Source: Rhizobium leguminosarum bv. trifolii WSM2297 (GTDB lineage: Bacteria > Pseudomonadota > Alphaproteobacteria > Rhizobiales > Rhizobiaceae). Taken from it: DNA of 64,000 bases. The notes below the pieces were generated by a model. The model made no database searches, was not told where the DNA came from, and was given only the letters and a program-made list of their open reading frames with translations. A program made the translations under genes and the position numbers. Below, piece by piece: positions 48,878-57,750 of this stretch; the stretch's first letter is position 1, and each line of letters opens with the position of its first letter. The stretch is from the NCBI RefSeq assembly GCF_000271845.1, contig NZ_JH719395.1, positions 3,668,361-3,732,360 of the forward strand. Reading direction: 5' to 3'.

Positions 48878-49204
48878 GCGATCATCCTGGAGCTGCGGGC
48901 CCAAAGGCTTCCCCGCGAAGCCGTGCATGGCGTAATCCTTTGTAAAGGCGCAGCATTTCCTTCGCAAGGCCGTCCCTTCCGGCGACCGCCTTCGCTCGGT
49001 TCTGCGGCTGCCGCGGCTCGTTAGCACAAACCCGCCGGCCGGTCATCCGCCGGCGCCGGAAATACCCGACGCTCTGATCATAAAGTTTGGCTTTGACATG
49101 GGAAGCCACAGCGATTAAGGGGACCGGCTTATAAATTCCGATAGAACGCCGGCTTGAACGGCATCTGCCGAATCTTGCATTCGGCCATTCTCACGAGGCT
49201 TATA
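48878..49204. other. Intergenic region between cmk and the TIGR02300 gene
   Basis: 327 bases, divergent. A minus-strand frame of about 75 codons exists (48882-49109) but its basic, low-complexity product resembles nothing known to me and I do not call it. The region should hold promoters for both flanking genes. Confidence 0.5.
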
Positions 49205-49588
49205 GTGGCGAAAGCGGAACTTGGAACCAAGCGTACCGATCCGGAAACCGGCAAGAAGTTTTATGATCTGAACCGGGATCCGATCGTTTCTCCTTATACC
49301 GGTAAGTCCTACCCCCTGTCCTTCTTCGAAGAAACCTCGGCAATCGCCGATGTTGCCGAGGAAGACGAGGTTGCGGAAGTCGATACCGAAAACACCGAAG
49401 TCGAACTGGTTTCGCTTGAGGATGCCGATGACGCCGCTTCCGGCGACGACATCCCCGATATGGGCGATGACGATGTCGAAATCGAAGGCGATGACGACGA
49501 CGATACCTTCCTGACGCCCGACGAAGACGACGACGATGACGACATGAGCGACATCATCGGCGTGACCGGCGACGAAGACGAAGTCTGA
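49205..49588 (+). CDS. TIGR02300-family acidic protein
   Basis: 127 residues starting at GTG 49205 (MAKAELGTKRTDPETGKKFY). The N-terminal 40 residues, with GKKFYDLNRDPIVSPYTGKS, carry the family signature, a short zinc-ribbon-like or FYDLN-type motif conserved in alphaproteobacteria although cysteines are missing here. The remainder is an extremely acidic Asp/Glu tail (for example DDVEIEGDDDDDTF) that is probably disordered. Function unknown. A strong terminator follows at once. Confidence 0.85.
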   Translation: MAKAELGTKRTDPETGKKFYDLNRDPIVSPYTGKSYPLSFFEETSAIADVAEEDEVAEVDTENTEVELVSLEDADDAASGDDIPDMGDDDVEIEGDDDDDTFLTPDEDDDDDDMSDIIGVTGDEDEV

Positions 49589-49600
49589 CGACCCACATTT

Positions 49601-49640
49601 CGGCCCGGTGAGGAAAAAATTCTCCGGGCCGGATTTTTTA
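49601..49640 (+). terminator. Rho-independent terminator
   Basis: CGGCCCGG (49601-49608) and CCGGGCCG (49624-49631) form an 8-bp stem followed by a GATTTTTTA tract. Confidence 0.85.
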
Positions 49641-49742
49641 GGCTTGCTATCTCCGAAAACCGGAAGTAATAAGCCGCCACTCCGAAGGGCGCACGCCTTG
49701 AGGAGCATCCCAGGACCGGCCCTCAGCCGGGACTACCTTGAT

Positions 49743-49818
<76 letters not shown>

Positions 49819-49919
49819 CGCTTCGCCCTTACGGGCTTCGCGTGGCGCAGCCGCAAGAAACCGTTAGGCCGAAGCAGTGCCCGGCATAGCCCGAAGGGCG
49901 ACGACGGGCTGAAACGCTG

Positions 49920-50213
49920 ATGTGGTATGTCTATATTCTCCGCAGCGTCGATTTTCCCGATCAGGAATACACCGGCTCGACCGCAGATCTGAAACAGCGG
50001 TTTGCGGCTCATAATGCCGGCAAATCCACCCACACTGCCAAATTCGCACCATGGGACTTGCTCTGGTATTGCGCTTTCCCCGACAAGCACAAAGCCCTGG
50101 AATTCGAAACATATTTGAAATCGCATTCCGGCAGGGCTTTTGCCAGCAAGAGATTGGTCCAGCCGAAACTGGATCCTGGTTCTCCCGCCAGCCGGCAGAT
50201 TGATTCGGAATAA
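49920..50213 (+). CDS. GIY-YIG nuclease domain protein
   Basis: 97-residue single-domain protein of the UPF0213/YhbQ-like GIY-YIG family. WYVYILRSVD supplies the first tyrosine motif and YTGSTADLKQRFAAHNAGK the second motif with the conserved Arg; a Glu in KALEFETYLKS is the probable metal ligand. It is about 100 bases downstream of tRNA-Ala(GGC). Such free-standing domains may act in DNA repair; role unknown. Confidence 0.9.
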   Translation: MWYVYILRSVDFPDQEYTGSTADLKQRFAAHNAGKSTHTAKFAPWDLLWYCAFPDKHKALEFETYLKSHSGRAFASKRLVQPKLDPGSPASRQIDSE

Positions 50214-50375
50214 GCGCCGGTGCGTAGGAAGCCGAACAGCTGGATCGCGGCCGAAAATGCCTTGCCATTCAAGTCCTGCCCCATCCCTTTCCGATCGTCT
50301 TTGCCAATTCCTCAATGAAGCGGATGTATCCTTGCTGCCGCAATTCCAGTGATTCGGCTCCAGGACCCGCAACTC

Positions 50376-51098
50376 ATGACCAGAGCAAGACGCCGTCGTC
50401 TCATCCGCACCCGGCGAACCCTGACCGGGGTCGTGCTTGTCGGCGCGATCGCGTTTCTGGCCGGCATGACCGATGCGACCGGGCTGCTACTGACCGGCGA
50501 TTTCGTTTCCTTCATGACCGGCAACACGACGCGGGCGGCACTCGCCCTCAGCGATGGCAATCTGTATCACGCGGCGGTGCTGATCTCCGCCATCCTGGTT
50601 TTCGTGCTCGGCAATGCGGCCGGCATCGTCATCGCCCATATCTCTCAGCGTCGCATATTCGTGGTGCTTGGCTGCGTCGGTCTCGTCCTGGCGCTCGCCT
50701 CGATGATGACGGTGCAGGACATGCTGCTCGCCCGCTTCTATATGATCGTTTTTTCCATGGGCATGGTGAATGCCGCCGTCGAGCATATCGAAGGCCTGCC
50801 GATCGGGCTGACTTATGTCACCGGCGCCTTGTCGCGCTTCGGCCGCGGCATCGGCCGCTGGATCATCGGCGATCGGCATATGGAATGGACCATCCAGATC
50901 GTGCCCTGGGGCGGCATGCTGCTCGGTGCCATCGCCGGCGCCGTGCTGACGCGGTTGACCGGTACGCATGCGCTGTGGCTGGTCTCGCTCTTCGCCATGC
51001 TGGTTGCGCTTGCCGCGATGTTTATCCCGCGGCCGCTCCAGCGGCGCTTCAACCAGAAGATCGCGCAGCGTGGGTCCGCCGTCTCGCGGGCGAAATAG
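50376..51098 (+). CDS. DUF1275 (YoaK) family membrane protein
   Basis: 240 residues with six or seven hydrophobic segments in the inner membrane. The DUF1275 hallmark is ATGLLLTGDFVSFMTGNTTR, followed by VFVLGNAAGIVIAHISQRR and LPIGLTYVTGALSRFGRGIG. Start ATG 50376 chosen; GTG 50349 is an alternative. Transport function is suspected for the family but unproved. Confidence 0.87.
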   Translation: MTRARRRRLIRTRRTLTGVVLVGAIAFLAGMTDATGLLLTGDFVSFMTGNTTRAALALSDGNLYHAAVLISAILVFVLGNAAGIVIAHISQRRIFVVLGCVGLVLALASMMTVQDMLLARFYMIVFSMGMVNAAVEHIEGLPIGLTYVTGALSRFGRGIGRWIIGDRHMEWTIQIVPWGGMLLGAIAGAVLTRLTGTHALWLVSLFAMLVALAAMFIPRPLQRRFNQKIAQRGSAVSRAK

Positions 51099-51166
51099 AA
51101 CCGTCGCATTCCTGTCATCGTCGAATCGGATAGGAAGGACCGCCGCTTATCCTCAAGGAGTAGGTC

Positions 51167-51955
51167 TTGTTCCTGATTTCGAAGCTTGTCTGGATTTTCG
51201 CTCAGCCGCTGTCGCTGGCATTCTTCCTGGTCTTCCTTGCCCTCATTGCCGGCCTTCTGCGCTGGCGCATCTTGAGCGTTCTTGGCGTAGCCGGTGCGGC
51301 ACTCATCCTCTTCGTCACGCTCTACACCACCGCCGGCAATTTGCTGATGCAGGGTCTCGAGCAGCGCTTCGCAAAACCTGCCGCCGATCCGGAGAACCTG
51401 CAATGCATGATCGTGCTCGGCGGTGCCTTCGAAAACGAGGTGAACACGGCGCGCCATGGCATCGAATTCAACGCTGCGGCCGACCGTTTCGTCGAAGCCC
51501 TGCGTCTCGCGCAGAAATTTCCGCAGTCGCGCATTCTGGTCTCGGGCGGCGACGGCTCGATCTCCGGCATCTATGAAGGCGATGCGGCGGCCTCCGAACG
51601 CTTCTTCCCGCTCTTTGGCGTCGGCAAGAATCGCCTGATCGAGGAGACGCAGTCGCGCACGACCTTCGAAAATGCCGTCAACACCAAGGAATTCCTGGCA
51701 AGCCAGGGGCTTGCCAATTGCCTGCTGATCACCTCGGGTTTCCACATGCCGCGCTCCGTCGGCATCTTCCGCAAGCTCGGCATCGATATCGTGCCCTGGC
51801 CGACCGATTATCGCACCGATGGTCAGGTGATGCCGGGCTTGGATTTCACCCAGCCGAACCTCAATGCGCAGAACATGGCGACGGCAATCCGCGAATGGTA
51901 CGGACTGGTCGGCTATTATCTCGCCGGCCGGACGTCGGAACTGTATCCGAGCTGA
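51167..51955 (+). CDS. YdcF/ElyC-type DUF218 protein
   Basis: 262 residues starting at TTG 51167, which has AAGGAG six bases upstream. Two N-terminal membrane helices (about 8-30 and 33-58) precede the DUF218 domain with CMIVLGGAFENEV, SRILVSGGDGS, ESRTTFENAVNT-type EETQSRTTFENAVNTKEF and LLITSGFHMPRSVGIFRKLG. ElyC, a family member, affects cell envelope polysaccharide metabolism in E. coli. The exact role here is unknown. Confidence 0.88.
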   Translation: MFLISKLVWIFAQPLSLAFFLVFLALIAGLLRWRILSVLGVAGAALILFVTLYTTAGNLLMQGLEQRFAKPAADPENLQCMIVLGGAFENEVNTARHGIEFNAAADRFVEALRLAQKFPQSRILVSGGDGSISGIYEGDAAASERFFPLFGVGKNRLIEETQSRTTFENAVNTKEFLASQGLANCLLITSGFHMPRSVGIFRKLGIDIVPWPTDYRTDGQVMPGLDFTQPNLNAQNMATAIREWYGLVGYYLAGRTSELYPS

Positions 51956-51958
51956 AAC

Positions 51959-52432
51959 CTATTTCTTCGAAATTGTGACGAATTTCGTGCCGCGCACGCG
52001 CGCGGTCACGATGCAGGGATCACCTTCGGTGCGGTCGCAGAAACGCGGATGCATCTTCATCGCCAGCACCATGTTGCCGAAGCGCTGGACGAAGTCGTAG
52101 CCGTAGATCTGCGCCGTCGCGATCATGAAATAACCGCCTTCGGCCACCTGCAGATAGAAATTATAGGTGCAGCCGTCGTCATTGCATTGCGGCCCCTTCT
52201 GCCCGTCGCAGGTCAGCAGGCCCTCGTTGACCACCGCATCGATCAGCCCGTCATTGTTGATGTCCTGCCGGGTGACGAAGCCGTCGGCGAATTCGGCCGC
52301 CTTGCACTGCTCCTGGAAATGTTTCTTCTCGTAGATCTCCGGGTCGGAGATCAGCGATTGCTGGCCGAAGGCGACAGCCGGCATGATCAGCAGCAGGACG
52401 ATATTCAGAACGGCGAGCACCAGCGTTTTCAC
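51959..52432 (-). CDS. Exported hypothetical protein
   Basis: 157 residues from GTG 52432, preceded by GAGGAAA; the frame is open upstream but overlaps the divergent gene. A signal peptide (KTLVLAVLNIVLLLIMPAVA, cut near FGQ) leads to a periplasmic body with an EF-hand/FG-GAP-like loop DINNDGLIDAV and cysteine pairs LLTCDGQKGPQCNDDGCTYN that could form disulfides. No family recognised. It converges on the ydcF-like gene with three bases between them. Confidence 0.72.
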   Translation of the reverse strand: MKTLVLAVLNIVLLLIMPAVAFGQQSLISDPEIYEKKHFQEQCKAAEFADGFVTRQDINNDGLIDAVVNEGLLTCDGQKGPQCNDDGCTYNFYLQVAEGGYFMIATAQIYGYDFVQRFGNMVLAMKMHPRFCDRTEGDPCIVTARVRGTKFVTISKK

Positions 52433-52544
52433 GGCTTTCCTCTTTTGGATAAAGGCTCTTTGGCCTTGCTTTATCGCCGTACCGCCTTGCGCCGCCCTTG
52501 CCGCCGTGTTTTTTGGTGAAATATTCGGCGGTTCCGGGGTCCGC

Positions 52545-53180
52545 ATGTCTCTGCTCGTCTATCTCGATTATGCCGGCATTGCGCTGTTTGCCGCGACAGG
52601 CGCGCTCGCTGCCTCGCGCAAGCAGTTGGACCTGATCGGTTTTCTGTTTTTCGCCATGGTGACGGGAACGGGCGGCGGCACCGTGCGCGATATCGTGCTC
52701 GGCCGCGTGCCGGTCTTCTGGGTGCTGAACCCCGCCTACATCCTCGTCTGCTGCATCGTGGGCGTCGTCGTTTTCTTCACCGCCCACCTGCTGGAATCGC
52801 GCTATCGCCTGCTGATCTGGCTGGATGCGATCGGCCTTGCTGCCTATTGCGTGCTCGGTGCCGCCAAGGGGCTCGCCGCCACCGGCTCACCAACCATCGC
52901 GATCGTCACCGGTACGCTGACGGCGACCTTTGGCGGCATTCTGCGCGATCTGATGGCAAACGAGCCCTCGGTGCTGTTGCGGCCGGAAATCTACGTGACC
53001 GCCGCCCTGATCGGCGCCGGCGTGTTCACGCTCGCCAATGGGCTCGGAATGCCGCTCTATCTGGCGTCTGCCTGTGGCGTCGTGGCGGCCTTTGCGGTGC
53101 GCGGCGGCGCTCTGTGGTTCGGCTGGACCTTCCCGACTTACAGGCACAAGCCCGGCCGGCATCCCGACGATGTCATGTGA
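52545..53180 (+). CDS. TRIC-type (UPF0126/YadS) cation channel family protein
   Basis: 211 residues, seven predicted membrane helices in two repeats. The duplicated signature is visible as MVTGTGGGTVRDIVLGRVP (about 39-57) and GTLTATFGGILRDLMANEPS (about 122-141), the glycine-rich plus Arg-Asp motif of prokaryotic TRIC channels. Start ATG 52545. It ends ten bases from the converging irr gene. Confidence 0.9.
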   Translation: MSLLVYLDYAGIALFAATGALAASRKQLDLIGFLFFAMVTGTGGGTVRDIVLGRVPVFWVLNPAYILVCCIVGVVVFFTAHLLESRYRLLIWLDAIGLAAYCVLGAAKGLAATGSPTIAIVTGTLTATFGGILRDLMANEPSVLLRPEIYVTAALIGAGVFTLANGLGMPLYLASACGVVAAFAVRGGALWFGWTFPTYRHKPGRHPDDVM

Positions 53181-53189
53181 GCCGTGTCG

Positions 53190-53609
53190 TCAGCCCTGCT
53201 TCGCCCGCAGGCGGATCACCACGTCGACATGGGCGATCTCCATGCCTTCAGGCGGTTCGGGCAGATTGGCGATCGTCAGATTGCTGACGGGAATGTCGAG
53301 CACCTCGTTTTCGCCTTCGACGAAGAAATGGTGATGGTCGGAAACATTGGTGTCGAAATAGGTCTTGGCACTCTCGACGGCGAGAACGCGGATGAGGCCG
53401 GCTTCGGTGAACTGATGCAGCGTGTTATAGACGGTTGCCAGTGACACCGGCACGCCGGCGGCAACCGCCTCCTCATGCAATTCCTCGACCGTCAAATGCC
53501 GGTCGCCCTTGGCAAACAGGAGGTCGCCGAGCGCGACACGCTGGCGGGTGGGGCGCAGGCCCGCGCCGCGCAGCCTGACCTCTATGGCGATCGGGAGTGC
53601 ACCCGTCAT
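53190..53609 (-). CDS. irr: Iron response regulator, Fur family
   Basis: 139 residues. The Fur-type winged HTH includes LRPTRQRVALGDLLF and SLATVYNTLHQFTEAGLIRV. The Irr-specific block SDHHHFFVEGENEVLDIP has the HHH cluster linked to haem/metal sensing. The protein contains no cysteine, so the CP-type haem motif of Bradyrhizobium Irr is missing, as I recall for other Rhizobium Irr proteins. It represses haem synthesis and controls iron-storage/uptake genes when iron is low. Divergent from fabA, a typical rhizobial neighbourhood. ATG 53609 preferred; TTG 53618 possible. Confidence 0.94.
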   Translation of the reverse strand: MTGALPIAIEVRLRGAGLRPTRQRVALGDLLFAKGDRHLTVEELHEEAVAAGVPVSLATVYNTLHQFTEAGLIRVLAVESAKTYFDTNVSDHHHFFVEGENEVLDIPVSNLTIANLPEPPEGMEIAHVDVVIRLRAKQG

Positions 53610-53910
53610 CAAGACCAACTCCGGTTATTCCTGCATAAAGCAATCATGTTTCTTCAAGCGGTATAACTTTTGCACCGCAGCCTTTCAATAGTTCAATGGG
53701 GACAAGAGCCTGATAAACGCGGCAAAAACGGGCTTTTGGCGTAAATAGGTCTGGTCGCGGCCCTGGCCTTCCTGTATTCGACCACCAAATAATGGCGTAA
53801 GCCTGGTCCGGGACGATGAATGAAGCTGCCTTGCTCGTGCTTCATTTTCTGAAGAACTTGGACTACACGTTGACATCCATCGGCTTCACGCGGGGGGAAA
53901 AAGAAACTTT
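53610..53910. promoter_or_regulatory. Divergent irr / fabA intergenic region
   Basis: 301 bases without a gene. It must contain promoters for irr and the fabABI operon. I could not identify a convincing Irr box or other operator. CAAAAACGGGCTTTTGG near 53730 can form a small hairpin. Confidence 0.5.
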
Positions 53911-54426
53911 ATGACGACCAGACAGTCCAGCTTCTCGTACGACGAACTCATCGCCTGCGCACATGGCGAGCTGTTCGGACCCGGCAATGCGCAGCTTCCC
54001 CTGCCGCCGATGCTGATGGTTCACCGCATCACCGATATTTCCGAAACCGGCGGGACCTTCGACAAGGGTTACCTCAGGGCCGAATACGACGTCCGTCGCG
54101 ACGACTGGTATTTTCCCTGCCATTTCGAAGGCAATCCGATCATGCCGGGCTGCCTCGGCCTTGACGGCATGTGGCAGCTGACCGGCTTCTTCCTCGGCTG
54201 GCTCGGCGAGGAAGGCCGCGGCATGGCGCTGTCGACAGGCGAAGTGAAATTCAAGGGCATGGTCAAGCCGCATACGAAGCTGATCGAATATGGCATCGAC
54301 TTCAAGCGTGTCATGCGCGGCCGCCTGGTCCTCGGCACGGCCGACGGCTGGCTGAAGGCCGATGGCGAGACCATATACCAGGCGGCCGACCTTCGCGTCG
54401 GTCTCTCGAAAGACAAGACGGCCTGA
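53911..54426 (+). CDS. fabA: 3-hydroxydecanoyl-ACP dehydratase/isomerase
   Basis: 171-residue bifunctional enzyme of unsaturated fatty acid synthesis. The active-site segment [18 protein letters not shown] supplies the catalytic His, and [15 protein letters not shown] the catalytic Asp. It dehydrates 3-hydroxydecanoyl-ACP and isomerises trans-2 to cis-3-decenoyl-ACP. First gene of the fabA-fabB-fabI operon. Confidence 0.97.
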   Translation: MTTRQSSFSYDELIACAHGELFGPGNAQLPLPPMLMVHRITDISETGGTFDKGYLRAEYDVRRDDWYFPCHFEGNPIMPGCLGLDGMWQLTGFFLGWLGEEGRGMALSTGEVKFKGMVKPHTKLIEYGIDFKRVMRGRLVLGTADGWLKADGETIYQAADLRVGLSKDKTA

Positions 54427-54469
54427 AACCGCATCTCAAGCGGTTCACGAAACAAAAAGGTTTGATCAG

Positions 54470-55702
54470 ATGAGACGGGTAGTTGTCACGGGTCTGGGTG
54501 TTGTGTCCTCGATCGGGAACGACGCCGCCGAAGTCACCGAATCCTTGCGGCAGGCAAAGTCGGGTATTTCCTTCTCCAACGATTTCGCCGAGCACGGCTT
54601 CAAGTGCCAGGTTTGGGGCAGCCCCAAGCTCGGCGCGGCGGAGTTGGCCGAACTGGTCGATCGTCGGGCCATGCGCTTCCTGTCGCAGGGCGGCGCCTGG
54701 AACCATGTGGCCATGAAGCAGGCACTCGCCGATTCCGGCCTGGACGAGAAGGACTATGCCCAGAACGAGCGCACAGGCATCATCATGGGCTCCGGCGGCC
54801 CGTCCACCCGCACGCTGATCGAGGCGGCCGACATCACCGTCAAGAACAACAGCCCCAAGCGCATCGGCCCCTTTGCCGTGCCGAAGGCGATGTCCTCGAC
54901 CGCATCGGCCACGCTTGCCACCTGGTTCAAGATCCACGGCGTCAATTATTCGATCTCATCGGCCTGCTCGACCTCGGCCCATTGCATCGGCAACGCCGCC
55001 GAGATGATCCAGTGGGGCAAGCAGGACGTGATGTTTGCCGGCGGCCATGAAGATCTCGACTGGACGATGTCCAACCTCTTCGACGCCATGGGCGCCATGT
55101 CCTCCAAGTACAACGACACGCCGGACAGCGCTTCGCGCGCCTATGACGTCAACCGCGACGGTTTCGTCATCGCCGGCGGCGCCGGCGTGCTGGTGCTCGA
55201 GGAGCTGGAGCGCGCCAAGGCCCGCGGCGCCAAGATCTATGCCGAAATCGTCGGCTACGGCGCAACGTCTGATGGTTACGACATGGTCGCCCCCTCGGGC
55301 GAGGGCGCCATCCGCTGCATGCGCCAGGCGCTCGCCACCGTCAAAGGCGACGTCGATTACGTCAACACCCACGGCACCTCGACGCCGGTCGGCGACAGCA
55401 AGGAAATCGGCGCCATCCGCGAGGTGTTCGGCTCCAAGATCCCGCATATCCAATCGACCAAGTCGCTGACCGGCCATTCGCTCGGCGCGGCCGGCGTGCA
55501 GGAATCGATCTATTCCCTGCTGATGATGCAGCAAGGCTTCATCGGCGAAAGCGCCCATATCAACGAGCTCGATCCCGAATTCGAAGGCGTGCCGATCGTG
55601 CGCAAGCGTATCGACGATGCGAAGATCGATATCGCCCTCTCCAACTCCTTCGGCTTCGGCGGGACGAACGCCACGCTCGTCTTCCAGCGCTATAACGGAT
55701 AA
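54470..55702 (+). CDS. fabB: 3-oxoacyl-ACP synthase I
   Basis: 410-residue KAS I elongating cis-3-decenoyl-ACP. Catalytic Cys in [12 protein letters not shown], His in [13 protein letters not shown], Lys/His in [14 protein letters not shown], and the C-terminal glycine loop [15 protein letters not shown]. Start ATG 54470 ([20 protein letters not shown]); the open frame upstream overlaps fabA. 43 bases after fabA. Confidence 0.97.
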   Translation: MRRVVVTGLGVVSSIGNDAAEVTESLRQAKSGISFSNDFAEHGFKCQVWGSPKLGAAELAELVDRRAMRFLSQGGAWNHVAMKQALADSGLDEKDYAQNERTGIIMGSGGPSTRTLIEAADITVKNNSPKRIGPFAVPKAMSSTASATLATWFKIHGVNYSISSACSTSAHCIGNAAEMIQWGKQDVMFAGGHEDLDWTMSNLFDAMGAMSSKYNDTPDSASRAYDVNRDGFVIAGGAGVLVLEELERAKARGAKIYAEIVGYGATSDGYDMVAPSGEGAIRCMRQALATVKGDVDYVNTHGTSTPVGDSKEIGAIREVFGSKIPHIQSTKSLTGHSLGAAGVQESIYSLLMMQQGFIGESAHINELDPEFEGVPIVRKRIDDAKIDIALSNSFGFGGTNATLVFQRYNG

Positions 55703-55706
55703 TAAA

Positions 55707-56513
55707 ATGACTGGAATCATGCAGGGTAAGCGCGGCCTCATCATGGGTGTCGCCAACAACCACTCGATCGCCTGGGGAATTTCAAAAGCTCTTGCCGCAC
55801 AGGGGGCGGATCTCGCCTTCACCTATCAGGGCGATGCGCTCGGCAAGCGCGTCAAGCCGCTTGCTGCCGAAGTCGGGTCGGATTTCGTGATGCCCTGCGA
55901 CGTCGAGGACGTCGCCTCGGTCGATGCCTTGGTCGATGCGATCGAGCAGCGCTGGGGCAAGCTGGATTTCATCGTCCACGCCATCGGTTTCTCCGACAAG
56001 AACGAGCTGAAAGGTCTCTACGCCGATACGACGCGTGAGAATTTCAGCCGCACCATGGTCATCTCCTGTTTCTCCTTCACCGAGATCGCCAAGCGCTGCG
56101 CGCCGTTGATGGAAGACGGCGGTGCGATGCTGACGCTGACCTATAATGGTTCGACGCGCGTCATCCCGAATTACAACGTCATGGGCGTCGCCAAGGCTGC
56201 GCTCGAGGCTTCGGTGCGTTATCTCGCCGCCGACTACGGTCCGCGCGGCATTCGCGTCAACGCCATCTCGGCCGGCCCGATCCGCACGCTCGCCGGCGCC
56301 GGCATCTCGGACGCGCGCGCCATCCTCTCCTGGAACCAGCGTAATGCGCCGCTGCGCAAGACCGTGACTATCGATCAGGTTGGCAACTCCGCCCTTTACC
56401 TGCTCTCCGACCTTTCCGCCGGCGTCACCGGCGAAATCCACTTCGTCGACGCCGGCTTCAACGTCACCTCCATGCCGACACTGGACACGCTGCGCAGAGC
56501 GGACGTGGAATAA
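55707..56513 (+). CDS. fabI: Enoyl-ACP reductase (NADH)
   Basis: 268-residue FabI. Cofactor motif GVANNHSIAWGISKALAAQG, FIVHAIGFSDKNEL, the catalytic Tyr-x6-Lys in LTYNGSTRVIPNYNVMGVAK (Tyr of PNYNVMGVAK) and ISAGPIRTLAGAGI. Reduces enoyl-ACP, the last step of each elongation cycle. ATG four bases after fabB; terminator follows. Confidence 0.96.
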   Translation: MTGIMQGKRGLIMGVANNHSIAWGISKALAAQGADLAFTYQGDALGKRVKPLAAEVGSDFVMPCDVEDVASVDALVDAIEQRWGKLDFIVHAIGFSDKNELKGLYADTTRENFSRTMVISCFSFTEIAKRCAPLMEDGGAMLTLTYNGSTRVIPNYNVMGVAKAALEASVRYLAADYGPRGIRVNAISAGPIRTLAGAGISDARAILSWNQRNAPLRKTVTIDQVGNSALYLLSDLSAGVTGEIHFVDAGFNVTSMPTLDTLRRADVE

Positions 56514-56530
56514 ACGCTGTTCCCACCAAA

Positions 56531-56571
56531 CAAAAGGCCGTGCGCAGATGATGCGCACGGCCTTTTGTTTT
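56531..56571. terminator. Strong bidirectional terminator
   Basis: CAAAAGGCCGTGCGCA (56531-56546) and TGCGCACGGCCTTTTG (56552-56567) form a perfect 16-bp stem followed by TTT; it serves fabI and the converging methyltransferase gene. Confidence 0.92.
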
Positions 56572-56603
56572 GATCGATGAGAGAGAACGCTTCGAGCTGA
56601 ACC

Positions 56604-57620
56604 TTATTTCTTCGCCCAGAGCACCTTGAAGCGGGCGTTGCGGCAGGTTTCGCCGCTTTCCCTGAAATTAGCGGCCAGAACCGGCTCGTAGGGCAGGCCG
56701 CGATTGGCGACCAGCATCAGGCGGCCGCCGCCACGAAGCGCGGATGCGGCTGTCTTGATCATCGCCTGGCCGAGCGCCGGCTCGGCGGCGTGTCCTTCGT
56801 GGAACGGAGGGTTCATGATGACGAGATCGTATTTGTCCTTGACCGGCTCGCCCGCCAGATCGTGCCAGAAGAAGCGCGCCGGCGCGTTCGGGCAGTTTTC
56901 CGCCAGATTATCCCTTGCTGCCTCCAGAGCCGCGTGATCGGCCTCGTAGAGGTCGAGGCGGGTCAGTCCGCGCGACTTCTGGGCCAGCTCGACGGAGAGA
57001 TAACCCCATCCGGCGCCGAAATCGGCAACGTCGCCGGTAAAATCCTGCGGCAGGCGCGAGGCGAGCAGTTCCGATCCGGCATCGATCCGATCATGCGAGA
57101 ACATGCCGGCGGTGGCATTGAATCGGCCGTCGACGCGCACCGGCGCCTTGGCCAGCTTGGAGACGATGTCGCCGGCATCGGCCGGCCGGCCGAACCAGAA
57201 GGCGACACCGTGATATTTCGGCATATGGTCGATCGCGAGACCGAAACCTTCGAGCCGCTTGCGCAGCGGCTGGACGCCGTCTTCCTTGGCGCCGGCGACG
57301 ACGATCAGGCCGCCGACCTGCGTTCGGGCGATTGCCGCGGCGAGATTGGCCTCGTTCTCGCCCTTGTGCTTGGTGCAGAGCACCAGGGCGACATCATAGT
57401 CCTCGCCGTCGATTTCCGGCTTTGCTTCGATCCGCTGCGCCAGCAGCTGCCGATAGAGCGGCCTGAAGCCCTGGACAGCGCTGAGCGAGGCGGCAAAACC
57501 TTCAGGCAGCGCAAAGCCCGCCTCGGCGCCGAGGAAGAGCACGCGCTCGCCCTCGCCGGGCGCCTCGACTGTGCCGCTGGCAAAGGGATGGAACAGGGTC
57601 TTCAGCGTCTCACGGCTCAT
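56604..57620 (-). CDS. RsmC-like class I SAM methyltransferase
   Basis: 338 residues. An N-terminal degenerate methyltransferase-like half (VALVLCTKHKGENEANLAAA, GGLIVVAGAKEDG) and a C-terminal catalytic half with VADFGAGWGYLSVELAQKS (SAM motif I) and DLVIMNPPFHEGHAAEPALG, where NPPFHEG is the N2-guanine methyltransferase motif of RsmC/RlmG. It likely methylates a guanine in 16S or 23S rRNA. Single gene between fabI and pnp. Confidence 0.88.
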   Translation of the reverse strand: MSRETLKTLFHPFASGTVEAPGEGERVLFLGAEAGFALPEGFAASLSAVQGFRPLYRQLLAQRIEAKPEIDGEDYDVALVLCTKHKGENEANLAAAIARTQVGGLIVVAGAKEDGVQPLRKRLEGFGLAIDHMPKYHGVAFWFGRPADAGDIVSKLAKAPVRVDGRFNATAGMFSHDRIDAGSELLASRLPQDFTGDVADFGAGWGYLSVELAQKSRGLTRLDLYEADHAALEAARDNLAENCPNAPARFFWHDLAGEPVKDKYDLVIMNPPFHEGHAAEPALGQAMIKTAASALRGGGRLMLVANRGLPYEPVLAANFRESGETCRNARFKVLWAKK

Positions 57621-57698
57621 GGGTCTCGTCTCGTTAAAGCATGTCGCGCAAAAATATGCAGCGGTTTTGCGACCACGACATGCGCAAAACCAGGATAC

Positions 57699-57726
57699 AA
57701 AAAGGGCGCGGAAGATTCCCGCGCCC
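57699..57726 (-). terminator. Terminator of the pnp operon
   Basis: GGGCGCGG (57704-57711) and CCGCGCCC (57719-57726) pair; on the minus strand the stem is followed by TTTTTG, directly after pnp. Confidence 0.85.
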
Positions 57727-57750
57727 GGAATTAAATCAGGGAGACGCGGC

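Noticed and set aside
48882..49109. 75-codon minus-strand frame between cmk and the TIGR02300 gene
   Set aside because: Very basic product without similarity known to me, overlapping the upstream region of cmk; insufficient to call a gene or an aroA remnant.
53610..53910. Irr box (ICE) in the irr-fabA gap
   Set aside because: Searched by eye for TTTAGAA-type inverted repeats; only weak fragments such as TTTTCTGAAGAAC are present.
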